A stretch of DNA of 64,000 nucleotides from Acidimicrobiales bacterium (GCA_018401565.1 JAGYKS010000029.1:184641-248640); one strand, 5' to 3'; positions 12,224 to 22,504 are shown, counted from the first letter of the stretch. Notes: a model not told the origin generated them from the letters alone. Translations and numbers: made by a program.

Positions 12224-12845
12224 GGCCGCCACCCTCAAGCGCAGTGATGACTGCAGCCTCCGATGTTCCTGCAGCGCCCAATCCGGGGACGAACCACTCC
12301 CGGTGCATCCGGACATACACCCCGACGTATCTGGGCCTGACCCCGTCGGCGTCCGGCTGTCGCCAGACGCAGCCGCCACCACAGTCTGCGGCCAGGTTCC
12401 CGGCGCTCGAACCACCAGACCCGACGATCACGCAGCGGTCGGAGGCCTCCACCTCGGTGTCGTTGCGACATCGATCGGGAACGGCGTCGACGGCTGACCG
12501 GCCACCCGGCCCGTCGGGGGTAAAGACGACGATCCGTTCCACAGATGCCGCCCTCGTCGGTCCGATACCGCCAGCCACCGCTGCGACCACCGCTTCAACA
12601 CCGGTGAAGGCTGAGGGCTCGGGCGTCCAGCCGGGGATGGTGCTGGGGTATAACGCAGCCACGCGGGCGGCCTCGCCGGCAGCGTCGACCAACGCCACCT
12701 GATCACGCCAGGCCAGAGCCGATTCGATCACCCCAAGCAACGCCAACATCACCAGCGGTGCGACCACTGCGGCTTCCACCACCGCCGCTCCGGCCTCATG
12801 GCTGCGCCGGGAGCGGGACACCACCGCCCGACGCCACCAGCTCAT
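12213..12845 (-). CDS. TadE-like pseudopilin (first)
   Basis: 210 residues. Basic N-terminus, then HEAG followed by AAVVEAAVVAPLVMLALLGV: a prepilin cleavage motif (Gly at -1, Glu at +5) and one membrane helix. The TadE family forms minor pilins of the Flp/Tad system. The C-terminal domain contains several cysteines, perhaps disulfides. Its start overlaps the stop of the Flp-like gene (ATGA at 12842-12845). No TadA ATPase, TadB/C platform or prepilin peptidase lies in the window, so assembly must rely on genes elsewhere (inference). Confidence 0.78.
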   Translation of the reverse strand: MSWWRRAVVSRSRRSHEAGAAVVEAAVVAPLVMLALLGVIESALAWRDQVALVDAAGEAARVAALYPSTIPGWTPEPSAFTGVEAVVAAVAGGIGPTRAASVERIVVFTPDGPGGRSAVDAVPDRCRNDTEVEASDRCVIVGSGGSSAGNLAADCGGGCVWRQPDADGVRPRYVGVYVRMHREWFVPGLGAAGTSEAAVITALEGGGRAR

Positions 12846-13057
12846 GGCTGTGCCTCGGCGCTACCCGTGCATCCGGCAGAGGCCGGACGCTCACCCACGC
12901 AGAGGGCCTGACGCTGAACCGATGACACTGCCGGTTCGGTCACTGCCCCCACCACCGCCAGCGATCCGCCGGCCAGCAGCGACAGCACCAGGGCGTACTC
13001 GACGACGGTGGCGCCCCGATCGCCACACCGGCGCAGGAATCCCAGTCCAGAGGCCAT
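12842..13057 (-). CDS. Flp-type pilin-like small protein
   Basis: 71 residues. Basic N-terminus, then DRG followed by ATVVEYALVLSLLAGGSLAV: Gly at -1, Glu-Tyr at +5/+6, exactly the Flp major-pilin processing site, then one hydrophobic helix. The C-terminus is longer than in most Flp pilins and has two cysteines. First gene of a four-gene, tightly overlapping cassette. The 266 bases upstream, up to rpmA, hold no ORF that I support, only the 17-bp repeats next to rpmA and presumably the cassette promoter. Confidence 0.75.
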   Translation of the reverse strand: MASGLGFLRRCGDRGATVVEYALVLSLLAGGSLAVVGAVTEPAVSSVQRQALCVGERPASAGCTGSAEAQP

Positions 13058-13289
13058 CGCAGCTCCTGACGTTGGCCTCGCTGCAGGTCACAGGGACCAC
13101 GCCGCAACAAGGCTCACCACACGAAGGCGGATGCAGGATGTGGCGCCATGGCCACGAACCCTCACAACCAGCGATGACGCCTCAATGGGGCGACAGGTGT
13201 GAAGCTAGCGGGACCCCGATGGGACCAGGGCGAACAACCGCCCCCCGTGAACGACCACGACGCAACGTGGCCGAAGGGTGCGAGCGAGC

Positions 13290-13340
13290 CAGTCAGTGAT
13301 GATGCTCAGTCAGTGACGATGCTCAGTCAGTGACGATGTT
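13290..13340. repeat. 17-bp tandem repeat across the rpmA stop codon
   Basis: Three copies of a 17-base unit, CAGTCAGTGAYGATGYT on the plus strand, at 13290-13306, 13307-13323 and 13324-13340. The third copy encodes the last residues of L27 and its stop codon overlaps the copy 2/3 junction, so the gene end has been duplicated into the 3' flank twice. Slippage during replication is the simplest origin. Confidence 0.85.
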
Positions 13341-13574
13341 CACGACACGACGACCCCGTCGCATGCCGAACTGCACACTGCCATCGGCGGTGGCAAACAA
13401 GGTGTCGTCGCTGCCGCGACCGACGTTCTCACCGGGGTGAAAACGGGTGCCGCGCTGGCGCACGATGATCGAGCCGGCGGTCGCAACCTGACCGTCAAAC
13501 AACTTCACGCCCAGGCGCTGGGACTGTGAGTCCCGGCCGTTGCGAGTTGAGCCACCACCCTTGGTCTTTGACAC
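13323..13574 (-). CDS. rpmA: Ribosomal protein bL27
   Basis: 83 residues, typical length. It begins [20 protein letters not shown] and contains [19 protein letters not shown], both L27 hallmarks; the flexible N-terminus reaches the peptidyl-transferase centre of the 50S subunit. Five bases separate it from rplU upstream, so the two form the usual rplU-rpmA operon. Its 3' end lies in a 17-bp tandem repeat. Confidence 0.97.
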   Translation of the reverse strand: MSKTKGGGSTRNGRDSQSQRLGVKLFDGQVATAGSIIVRQRGTRFHPGENVGRGSDDTLFATADGSVQFGMRRGRRVVNIVTD

Positions 13575-13579
13575 GTCAA

Positions 13580-13891
13580 TTACCCCTTGGCGATCTTGGT
13601 GATTTCGACGCTGTCGTAGGACTGGCGATGACCCCAGCGGCGATGGTTGTTCGACTTGTTCTTGTAGGTGAATCCGGTGATTTTCGGCCCCTTGACAGCG
13701 CCGACGACCTTGCCGGTCACCGTCACCGCCGAGAGTTCGTCAGCGGTGGCCAGCACCGTGTCTCCGTCGACCACCAGGACCGGGGCGAGTGTGACAACGT
13801 CACCCTCAGAGACGCCGAGGCGCTCAACTGAAAGGGTGTCACCCTCCTCAACCCGATACTGCTTTCCACCTGTTGCGATCACTGCGTACAT
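13580..13891 (-). CDS. rplU: Ribosomal protein bL21
   Basis: 103 residues. It starts [18 protein letters not shown] and ends in the KxRRxxGHRQ-type 23S-binding region ([17 protein letters not shown]), both diagnostic of L21. First gene of the rplU-rpmA pair, 59 bases downstream of the RNase E/G stop on the same strand; the rne-rplU-rpmA order is common in actinobacteria. Confidence 0.97.
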   Translation of the reverse strand: MYAVIATGGKQYRVEEGDTLSVERLGVSEGDVVTLAPVLVVDGDTVLATADELSAVTVTGKVVGAVKGPKITGFTYKNKSNNHRRWGHRQSYDSVEITKIAKG

Positions 13892-13950
13892 GAGGAGTGG
13901 ACTCTACCGGGTTTGGCACCCCGACCACCAGTCCGCTGCAACCACAGGCC

Positions 13951-15938
13951 TCAGCCGACGATGGCGGCGTCGATGTCGACGCCACGTCCCTCGCACTCTG
14001 CGCATGGCGCCGATACCGACTCCAGCAGGCTCTCGCCGATGCGTTTGCGGGTCATCTCCACCAGCCCGAGCTCCGAAATGTCGAACACCTGGGTGCGGGT
14101 CTTGTCCCGGGCCAGGCCATCGCGGAAAGCCTTGATCACCGCTTCACGGTTGGCGCGGATCTCCATGTCGATGAAGTCGATGACGATGATGCCGCCCACG
14201 TTGCGCAGGCGTAGCTGACGGGCGATCTCGTCGGCCGCCTCGAGGTTGTTGCGGTACACCGTCTCTTCGAGATTCGACGAGCCGACGTTCTTGCCGGTGT
14301 TGACGTCGATCACGGTGAGGGCCTCGGTGTGCTCGATGATCAACGATCCGCCCGACGGCAACCACACCTTGCGGTCGAGGGCCTTGTGGAGCTGTTCGTG
14401 CACGTGGTGCCGCTCGTACAACGCCAGCGGCTCGGTGTCGGGATCGTAGAACTCAACCCGGTCGGCCAACTCGGGGGAAATCGCCGCCACGTATCCCTGC
14501 ACCTGCTCGAACAGGTCCCGATCGTCGATCATCACGCTGCGGTAATTGGTGTTGAACTCTTCCCGGATCACGCGCACGGCCATGTCTGGCTCGCGGTAAA
14601 GCAACGAGCCGGGCTTGGCCTTCTTCGACAGTTCCACGATCTGCTCGGCCTGACGCACCAGATTGATGACGTCACGCTCTATCTCCTCAGCGGTGACGTT
14701 CTCCGCCGCCGTGCGCACGATGATTCCGTGACCGTCGGGCTTGACCCGGTCCAGAATGCCTCGCAGGCGCTTGCGCTCGGTGTCAGACAACCGCTTGGAA
14801 ATGCCGTAGGTGGTGCTGTTGGGGATCAGGACCACGAAACGCCCGGGAAGCGACACTTCCTGGGTGAGCCGGGCCCCCTTGTGGGCGATGGGATTTTGGT
14901 CACCTGACACAGGATGGCCTGCTTGGGACGAAGGATCTGTTCGATCCGGGGGTTCGCCCCCTTGGCCTCGATGTCCTCTGCGTCGTACTGCACGTCGCCT
15001 CGATACAGCACGGCGTTTTTGGGTGTCCCGATGTCGACGAAGGCCGCTTCCATGCCGGGAAGAACGTTCTGGACCTGACCCAGATAGATATTGCCGTGAA
15101 TCTGGTGCACGTCGTCGGCCGGTCTCGAGACGTAGTGCTCGATGAGGTTTCTTCCCTCGAGCACCGCGATCTGGGTTGCGTTCGCCCTGACGCTGACCAG
15201 CATGGTGTAGCGCCCTACCGGACGCCCCTTGCGCTCCCGCCCACGCCGCCGCTCCAGATCCCGTTCGTCGAGATCCACCGGCGTGGTGGTGATGGACTCA
15301 ACCGGCGACACCGACTCTCCCGACTGCGACGGGCCCCGTCCCCGGCTGCGCCTGCGACCTGAGCGGTTGCGGTTGCGGGATTTCGCAGCCCCGCCGCCAG
15401 CGCCACCACCAGTGTTGCCGCCGTTTTGACGACCACCTCCTGACGGCGCTGCCGCCGGCGTGGCTGGTGTGGCCGGTGCCGGAACCATCGACGGAGGGAT
15501 GCGATCGCCAATCTGCGGTCGCCTCACCAGCACACGCTCGGCAACGGCCGGGTCCTGCACCCGTCCCTCACGCATGGGCTCGGGGAGCTCCTCGGGGTTC
15601 CGGCTGGGCCCGGACCGCACTGGATCAGCCGCCACCGGCTGGCTCGGCTTCACCGGAACCCGTGCCGGCGCCGGAGTGCCAGCGTCGTGATCTGAAGCGG
15701 TTACCGACGACTCGTCATCGCCCCCTGCGGTTGCGGAGCCCGCTGGACGGGCTCTCCCGCGTCCGCCACGCGATCCGCGGCGGCGACGGGCCTGGCCCGG
15801 CTCGCCATCCGACGGGCCTGCATCTGATCGCCCTGCCGGGTTGCGCTCAGTGTCCGGACGTGGCGCCGGGCTGGCCCCTTGTCCGCTTGGCTGACCCTCG
15901 GGCGGGCCGTCTGGCCCCGAGGTGGCTGTTTCGTCCAT
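13951..15938 (-). CDS. rne: Ribonuclease E/G (one frameshift)
   Basis: Endoribonuclease for mRNA decay and rRNA/tRNA processing. Corrected length is about 662 residues. The first ~240 residues are a disordered, Arg/Gly/Pro-rich extension, followed by an S1-like segment (NIYLGQVQNVLPGMEAAFVD), the RNase H-like/DNase I-like catalytic region with VIDVNTGKNVG and IIVIDFIDME (catalytic aspartates), and a zinc-link CAECEGRG near the end. The long N-terminal extension with a short C-terminus matches the actinobacterial RNase E/G layout, unlike E. coli. The frame breaks because the T run at 14894-14897 lacks one base; repair gives QVTKNPIAHKGARLT. Confidence 0.92.
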
Positions 15939-15953
15939 TGTCGGTTTCCCTTC

Positions 15954-16688
15954 TCATGACGCACGCATCCCTGCGTACGGAGGATGCGTCGCCAACGACA
16001 GGGGTTCCTGCCGGGCGCCATCACCCTCGATCCACTGGTGTGTCCTGCACACGCGACTTTCGACCGCTTCCGGGGCGATCAGCTCGAGCAGTTCGGCCAC
16101 TTTCAGGCCGGGGGGCGCAGTTCGCAGTTCGGCAAAGAGCAACGACCCCTCGTCCCACGTCACCCGTTCGACCGGTCCATCGACCTCGAGCAACTGCAGC
16201 GACGGACGGATGTCCTGCTCGGTGGTTCGTTCCTTGCGGGTGCGCACCATCTCCACCACCTCGGCGGACATGAGCGTGCCAACCCGGTCGGCCAGCACCG
16301 TCGGGGACACTCCCCCAACTTCGATCCGCCAGCTGCACACCGCAACTGCGGCTTGCAACGACTGCCCGCGGTCGATGTGCTGGACCATCTGCACGTCCAT
16401 GCCCTCAGGCAGCAACGGGGTCACCTGCGCCGCCAGGTCGGGGCCACTGGCGATGCTGGCCTCGTCGGCATCTTCGGTCAGGTCCACGTCGAGGTATTCG
16501 CCCAACGACTCGAAACCAGTTGACAGGGCAAGCCCGAAATGGACCTTGGGCCGGGGGGAGAACCCCTCGGTGGAGGCAACCGGGAGTTCCGAGCGCCGCA
16601 GGGCCCGCTCCCACACCCTGGCCAGATCCCGATGACCGATGAACCTGATCTTGCCGAGCTTTGTGTACCTGAAGCGCAGACGGATCAT
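15954..16688 (-). CDS. DUF2344 protein (TIGR03936 family)
   Basis: 244 residues from ATG 16688, starting MIRLRFRYTKLGKIRFIGHR, which is the conserved opening of the DUF2344 family; EGFSPRPKVHFGLALSTGFES is also conserved. The molecular role is not established. The start overlaps the stop of the radical SAM gene as ATGA; these two are fused in some bacteria, so they likely act together, possibly in RNA modification (inference). The frame stays open upstream, but that part overlaps the radical SAM gene and is not conserved. Confidence 0.88.
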   Translation of the reverse strand: MIRLRFRYTKLGKIRFIGHRDLARVWERALRRSELPVASTEGFSPRPKVHFGLALSTGFESLGEYLDVDLTEDADEASIASGPDLAAQVTPLLPEGMDVQMVQHIDRGQSLQAAVAVCSWRIEVGGVSPTVLADRVGTLMSAEVVEMVRTRKERTTEQDIRPSLQLLEVDGPVERVTWDEGSLLFAELRTAPPGLKVAELLELIAPEAVESRVCRTHQWIEGDGARQEPLSLATHPPYAGMRAS

Positions 16689-18649
16689 CGCCCACTCCCG
16701 CCAAGCACCACCGGCACAGCAGCCGGCACAGCGACTGGGGATGGGGCCGTCACGATGCCCTGCCCGGTGCCCTGGCTTCCACCCGCAGGCGGAACCGCCG
16801 AGGCAACGATGTGCTCGATGCCGTACCCGGTGCAGGCGCCGCAGTCGTAACACGGTGTCCACCGGCAGTCTTCCAAACCGACCGACTCGAGCGAGTCGCG
16901 CCAGTCCTGCCAAAGGAAATCCTTGTGCAGGCCGGCCGAGAGGTGATCCCAGGGCAACACCTCGTCCTCGGTCCGATGACGATGCACATACCAGTCGGGC
17001 GACAGCCCGTGCCGCTCCATGGCGTCCATCCAGCGACCAAGCTCGAAGTGCTCGGACCATTCCTGGAACAGGCCCCCGTGGCGCCAGACATCTTCGATCA
17101 CGACGCCCAGACGCCGATCACCGCGGCTCACGATCCCCTCCACCAGGGTGGCCTTGGGGTCATGCCATTTGAGCTGGACGCCACTGGAGCGCCGCAGGTC
17201 GTCTTTGAGCAGGCCGATCTTGCGACTCAGCTCGGCCACCGTGTTCTGGCCGAACCACTGAAATGGGGTAAACGGTTTGGGCACAAAGCCGCCCACTGAC
17301 ACCGTCACCGAGGCGCTCTTGGTGTGCTTGCGACCGAGAGCGACGCACTGCCGGGCGAGTTCGGCGATACCCAGGGTGTCTTCATCGGTTTCGGTGGGAA
17401 GACCGGTGAGGAAGTAGAGCTTCATGCGACGCCAGCCCTGTGAGTACGCCGACTCCACCGCCCCGTACAGGTCGTCGTCGCTGATCAGCTTGTTGATCAC
17501 CTGACGCATCCGCCAGGTCCCCGCCTCGGGGGCAAAGGTGAGCCCGGTCCGCCGGGCCCGACCGATCTCCGCCGCCACCCCCACGGTGAAGGCATCGACC
17601 CGCAGGCTGGGCAGGGCCACCGACACCGGCCTGCCCGCCGATGACGACCGCACCGTGTCCGACACGACCTCGCCGATGCCGGAATAGTCGGCTGACGACA
17701 ACGACGTGAGTGCCACCTCGTCGTACCCGGTGCGACGCAATCCGTCGGCGATCATCTGTCGGACCTGGTCGGCAGGCCGCTCGCGCACCGGCCGGGTGAT
17801 CATGCCGGCCTGACAGAACCGGCAACCCCGGGTGCACCCCCGGAATACCTCGACGTTGAGGCGGTCGTGGACCACCTCGGTGACCGGCACCAGCTGCCGG
17901 CGCGGATACGGCCAGTCGGCCAGGTCGGCGATCGTTCGCTTCTCGACACGCTCGGGGATGTCGGCGAACCGGGGCGTGACCGACCGCAGGTGCGGACCGT
18001 CGTAAGCCACGTGGTACATCGAAGGCACGTACACCCCGGGCACCTTGGCCAGGGCCCGCAGCACCTCGTGTCGCGACCCTCCGGTGGGATCCGACTGGCG
18101 CCAGTCTGCGATCACGGCGGTGATCTCGGTCACCACTTCCTCACCGTCGCCGAGCACCACGGCGTCGAGGAAGTCGGCGAGTGGTTCAGGGTTGTAGGTG
18201 CAGTGCCCTCCGGCCAACACCAGCGGATGGGATCCATCGCGGTGCTCGGTACGGACCGGTATGCCGGCGAGATCGATGCAATTGAGCAGGTTGGTGTAGG
18301 TCAGCTCCGCCGACAGGTTGAAAGCGACCACGTCGAAACTGCCCGCCGACCGATGGGTATCCACCGAAAACAGCGGGATGCCCTCACTTCTCATCAGGGC
18401 GTCGAGGTCGGTCCACGGGGCGTAACTGCGCTCGGCCACGGCCTGCGGATTCTCGTTGAGAATCTCGTACAGGATCTGCAGCCCCTGGTTCGGCAGACCG
18501 ATCTCGTAGGTGTCGGGGTAGACCAGAAGCCACGACACCTGGCCGGGCTCGGGCACCGGGTGGACGGCACCGTCTTCACACCCGATGTAGCGGGCTGGCT
18601 TCTGGACCCTCGGCAGGAGCTTCTCGAGGTGGGGCCAGAGCGAATCCAT
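16685..18649 (-). CDS. Radical SAM protein, TIGR03960 family
   Basis: 654 residues. The N-terminal ~220 residues resemble a B12-binding-like domain (YPDTYEIGLPNQGLQILYEI), then the radical SAM core with the 4Fe-4S motif CTRGCRFCQAG (CX3CX2C) near residue 275, and a C-terminal extension ending with a CYDCGACTGYG cysteine cluster. The reaction is not established. It is partnered with the DUF2344 gene (4-base overlap) and placed between rodA and rne as in many actinobacteria. Confidence 0.92.
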   Translation of the reverse strand: MDSLWPHLEKLLPRVQKPARYIGCEDGAVHPVPEPGQVSWLLVYPDTYEIGLPNQGLQILYEILNENPQAVAERSYAPWTDLDALMRSEGIPLFSVDTHRSAGSFDVVAFNLSAELTYTNLLNCIDLAGIPVRTEHRDGSHPLVLAGGHCTYNPEPLADFLDAVVLGDGEEVVTEITAVIADWRQSDPTGGSRHEVLRALAKVPGVYVPSMYHVAYDGPHLRSVTPRFADIPERVEKRTIADLADWPYPRRQLVPVTEVVHDRLNVEVFRGCTRGCRFCQAGMITRPVRERPADQVRQMIADGLRRTGYDEVALTSLSSADYSGIGEVVSDTVRSSSAGRPVSVALPSLRVDAFTVGVAAEIGRARRTGLTFAPEAGTWRMRQVINKLISDDDLYGAVESAYSQGWRRMKLYFLTGLPTETDEDTLGIAELARQCVALGRKHTKSASVTVSVGGFVPKPFTPFQWFGQNTVAELSRKIGLLKDDLRRSSGVQLKWHDPKATLVEGIVSRGDRRLGVVIEDVWRHGGLFQEWSEHFELGRWMDAMERHGLSPDWYVHRHRTEDEVLPWDHLSAGLHKDFLWQDWRDSLESVGLEDCRWTPCYDCGACTGYGIEHIVASAVPPAGGSQGTGQGIVTAPSPVAVPAAVPVVLGGSGR

Positions 18650-18739
18650 GATCGTTTGAGCTTACCGCGGGGGCACGCACACGGCCGACCCGGGCTGACC
18701 GGTCCGGGCCGGGCCGACAACCCTGCATCCGCCCTCAGG

Positions 18740-19882
18740 TCAGCTGAATCGCCGCACGCCGACGCTCAACGCCAGGCCGGCAGCGACTGACATCGTGAGG
18801 ACCGATGAGCCGCCGTAGGAAACCAGGGGCAGGGGAATGCCAGTCACCGGCATGATCCCGGTTGCCATCCCCACATTGGCGAAGATCTGGAACACGAAGA
18901 TGATCAGCACGCCGGTGGCGAGCAGGGTCCCGAACAGGTCCCGGGCCTGCTGGGCGATCCGCCAGATCCTCCAGCACAACATGCCATACAGCCCCAGCAC
19001 CAGCACTCCGCCCACGAACCCCAGTTCCTCGGTGACCACGGTGAAGATGAAGTCGGTCTCCTGCTCGGGCACGAACCGCAGCTGGGTCTGGGGGCCGTCG
19101 AACAGGCCCTGGCCGAACAGGCCTCCACTGGCAACAGCGGTGACCGACTGGTTCTGGTTGTAGGTAATCCCCTGGCTGTCGGACGTGGGATCGATGAACG
19201 AGGTGAGACGATCCCGTTGGTAGGACGCCAGCGTGTCGCTGGTCAGTACCACGGTTGACAGCACCAGACCGATGGCCAAAAGCACCATCAGGTAGCGGGC
19301 CCGAACCCCGCCGACCAGCAGCATCACCACCACGATGGCCATGTATTGCAAGGCGGTACCGAGGTCGGGCTGGGCCAGCACCAGCACCATGGGTACGGCC
19401 GAAATCACCAGCAACCTGACCAACCTGCCCACGTCGACCTGACCGGCCCACCCCGCCAGCATGGCGGCCAGGGCAATGACCAGGGCCACCTTGGTGAACT
19501 CCGAGGGCTGCATGGTGAATGGCCCGATGGAAAACCATCGTTGCGAGCCCTTGATGTTGGATCCGAGCGGGCTGATGACCGCCAGCAGCAACACCACCGC
19601 CACGATGAACGGCGCCCACGCCCAGTCCCGGATGCGCCGGTAGTCGTACAGGGTGACCACGATCATGGCGCCAAGCCCGACGGCAAAAAACAGCGCCTGA
19701 CGAACGACAAAGCTCTGGTTGTAGGGCGGTTCTGATCCCCGGGTGGCGCTGTAGACCATCACCAGGCCCAGACCGCCCAGCATCAGCACACAGGCCACGA
19801 GCATGGCGTCGACCGACTGCCAGGTGTCAGAAAAGCTCCGACGTGAGCCGTCGGGTCGCCGGGTCAGGCCGTCGAGGGTCAT
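18740..19882 (-). CDS. rodA: SEDS peptidoglycan polymerase RodA
   Basis: 380 residues, about ten membrane helices. Family motifs are QPSEFTKVALVI and the C-terminal IPLPLVSYGGSSVLTM. RodA polymerises glycan strands from lipid II during lateral growth together with the transpeptidase PBP2, whose gene directly precedes it and overlaps it by ATGA at 19879-19882. It follows the mreB-mreC-mreD-mrdA gene order, so it is the elongation enzyme rather than FtsW. Confidence 0.94.
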   Translation of the reverse strand: MTLDGLTRRPDGSRRSFSDTWQSVDAMLVACVLMLGGLGLVMVYSATRGSEPPYNQSFVVRQALFFAVGLGAMIVVTLYDYRRIRDWAWAPFIVAVVLLLAVISPLGSNIKGSQRWFSIGPFTMQPSEFTKVALVIALAAMLAGWAGQVDVGRLVRLLVISAVPMVLVLAQPDLGTALQYMAIVVVMLLVGGVRARYLMVLLAIGLVLSTVVLTSDTLASYQRDRLTSFIDPTSDSQGITYNQNQSVTAVASGGLFGQGLFDGPQTQLRFVPEQETDFIFTVVTEELGFVGGVLVLGLYGMLCWRIWRIAQQARDLFGTLLATGVLIIFVFQIFANVGMATGIMPVTGIPLPLVSYGGSSVLTMSVAAGLALSVGVRRFS

Positions 19883-21922
19883 CCACCCGCTCCGTTGATC
19901 GGACCGGCGGCGACATAGGCGTCGAGAATCCGGCGCACCATCGGGGCGGCGGCCTCACCCCCGTATCCGGATTCCTCCAGCACGGCGAAGGCGACCAGAT
20001 TTGGATCATCAGCGGGTCCGAAGGCCCCGAACACCGACGAGTCGGCACGCCCGGCAACCTCGGCGGTTCCGGTCTTGGCCGCAACCGGCCAGGCCTGCTG
20101 GTCCCAACCGGCAAAGGCGCTCGCCGCCGTGCCGACGCTGGACTGGGTCACCCCGAGCATGCCATTGACGATCACGTCCCGCCATCCCGACTCCATCGGC
20201 ACCTCCCGAACCACAACCGGGTCAACGGGGACACCCACAGTGGGGTCGGCCGGGTCGGCGTCCCAGGGAATCACCCGCTCCACAAGTCGGGGCGCATACA
20301 GCGTGCCCCCGTTGGCGAACACGCCAAACGCAAACGCCATTTGCAGCGGAGTGGCCAGCAGGTCACCCTGACCAATGGCGAGGCTGGCTTCGTCACCGGG
20401 ATACCAGGTGGGGTCTCCGAACTGTTGCTGGTCGGCAGGCAGCGACTCCCACAACTCACGCTTCCACGCCGGACCAGGCACCACACCCGGAGCCTCGCCG
20501 CCAAGATCGATGCCGGTGGCCTGACCCAGCCCAAGCTGGCCCAGTGCGTCCTGGAACAGGTCGCCGCGTTCGGAGCGCGCCTGCCAGAACCGGTCGCCAA
20601 GCCAGTAGTAAAAGACGTTGGACGATCTCGTCAACGACCGGGTGATGTCCACAACCCCAAGCGCCACGCCGTTGTCGTTGGTCCGCAGACACCCCGGGCC
20701 ATCACAGCCTCCGACCCGGTAGGAGCCCTGATCGTTGAAGGTCACCCCGGTGTCCACGAGATCCCGAGGCCAACGCCGCCCACGCTGTCAGCGGCTTGAA
20801 GGTCGATCCCGGCGCGTACTGCCCGCTGACGGCCCGGTTGATGAGCGGGTTTTCGGTGGCTGCGCCCCCCGTCAGCGCCTCGTACCGCTCGACGCTGATG
20901 CCGTTGACGAAGTCGGCCGGTTCGAAGGTGGGGTAGGACGCCAGGGCACGAATGGATCCGTTGGAGGGATCGGCCAGCACCACCGCTCCGGCCGGGGCCT
21001 GGGTGACGGCACCGGCTCGCACGCGGGTCCCGCGCAACGCCTCGAGCTGTGCTGCCAGTTCCGCTTCAGCCCGCTCCTGAAGGTCGATGTCAACGGTGAG
21101 CTGGATGTCGTCGCCGGGGATGGCAGCGACCACCTCGACGGTACGTACCGGCGTTCCCGACGAGTCGATCTCCACGGTTCGTCGACCTGGCACCCCGCGC
21201 AGCACCGCCTCGTAGGCCCGCTCCATGCCGGTACGACCCACCCCCGAGTCGGGTTGGTAGGGCTTGGTCAGGGCTGCGGTTGCAATCACCCCGCCGTCCA
21301 CGTCGGGCGGCGGCTCGCCCCGTGCGGCTGCCTGAGTGGCAGCAGCCGACACCTCGGTGGCCACGGCGTATTCCTCGGCTGAGATGCGCCCGACGTAACC
21401 GACGAGGTGGGCAGCCGACGCCCCGAACGGGTAGTTGCGCACCGTCTCCCGGCGCACCGACACGCCGGGGAAGTCGACCCCGCGCTCGGTCAGGAACACT
21501 TCGAACTCGGGTGAGACGTCGATGGCCACCGGGATGGGCTGCAACGGGTTGTACTGCGGGTCCACCACCCGTCGCTCGAGACGACTGACCTTGGTGGGAA
21601 CACCGAAACTGGTGAGCTCAGTTGCCAGTCGTGACAAAAGGGCCTGCCGGGCCGAGGCGTCCAGGGCGTCGAGTTCGTCCCGTTCGATGGTCACCACCCG
21701 CGACGAGCGGTTGTCAACCAGCACCTTGCCTGTCGTGTCCAGGATCCGGCCGCGGGGTGCCTCCTCGACGATCACCCGCACCCTGTTTGCCTCCGAGACC
21801 TGGGTATAGCGGTCGGCATCGACGACCTGCAGGAACGACACCCGGGCAAACATGGCGGCGAACAGGGAGAACACCACGATCCCGACGATGCCGAGGCGCA
21901 GACGCGGGGAGTCGGGGTTCAC
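19879..21922 (-). CDS. mrdA: Penicillin-binding protein 2 (one frameshift)
   Basis: Class B transpeptidase of the elongasome, about 680 residues after correction. An N-terminal membrane anchor (IVGIVVFSLFAAMFARVSFL) is followed by a dimerisation domain with RGRILDTTGKVLVDN, and a transpeptidase domain with STFK (catalytic Ser), SSN and KTGT. The frame breaks at about 20761, where one extra base separates the STFKPLTAWAALASG part from VDTGVTFNDQGSYRV; all three active-site motifs are on the two sides of this single shift. GTG 21922 starts the natural N-terminus (MNPDSPRLRLGIVG); the open frame upstream of it is not conserved. Confidence 0.92.
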
Positions 21923-21953
21923 CGTCCCATTGTTCCTGCTGAAAGCCCCGGTG

Positions 21954-22469
21954 TCAGCGCGACCATGCCGAAACCCCTGTCGGCAGGCGCCACGCCCACC
22001 GCACGACGGCCGTGACGGGCAGCACCAGCACCATCGACCACGCCGCCACGACCAGGGCCACAACGAGAAACTGGCCGTTCAGCAGGTCGGCCCCATCGAA
22101 CACCCGCGCCAGTGAGATGTAGGCCCCCGACGCCAGCACCGATGCCACGCCAGCGGTGACGACCACAGTGGGCCTGGACCTGCTGGCCGCTGAGGTCTGG
22201 TACCGACCGACCATGAAGCCGACGAGGGTGAAGGTGAGAACCGACAGGCCAAAGGGCCGGCCTGGCATGATGAGGTCCATCGCCACCCCGGCGGCGAACC
22301 CCGTGACGGCGCCACGCTGCTCGCCGGCCACGATCCCCCCAGCGATGGCCACCACCAGCAGCAGTTCGGGGGCAACACCAGCCACCCGGATCGTGGACAG
22401 CAGCGAGTACTGCAGCACCGCCGCCATCAACAGCACCGTGGCCATCCGGGCCGTCGTCGATTCGAGCAC
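21954..22469 (-). CDS. mreD: Rod-shape protein MreD
   Basis: 171 residues with about five hydrophobic segments; short polar ends. Weak sequence conservation is normal for MreD, but GRPFGLSVLTFTLVGFMVG and position directly after mreC and before mrdA identify it. It is a membrane component of the Mre elongation complex. Confidence 0.87.
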   Translation of the reverse strand: MLESTTARMATVLLMAAVLQYSLLSTIRVAGVAPELLLVVAIAGGIVAGEQRGAVTGFAAGVAMDLIMPGRPFGLSVLTFTLVGFMVGRYQTSAASRSRPTVVVTAGVASVLASGAYISLARVFDGADLLNGQFLVVALVVAAWSMVLVLPVTAVVRWAWRLPTGVSAWSR

Positions 22470-22504
22470 CGGCTACCGCCCCACCGGGCAGCGGTCACAC
22501 AGCG

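Noticed and set aside
13057..13322. Possible small gene between rpmA and the pilin cassette
   Set aside because: Short frames there have no family resemblance or ribosome site; only the tandem repeat is supported.
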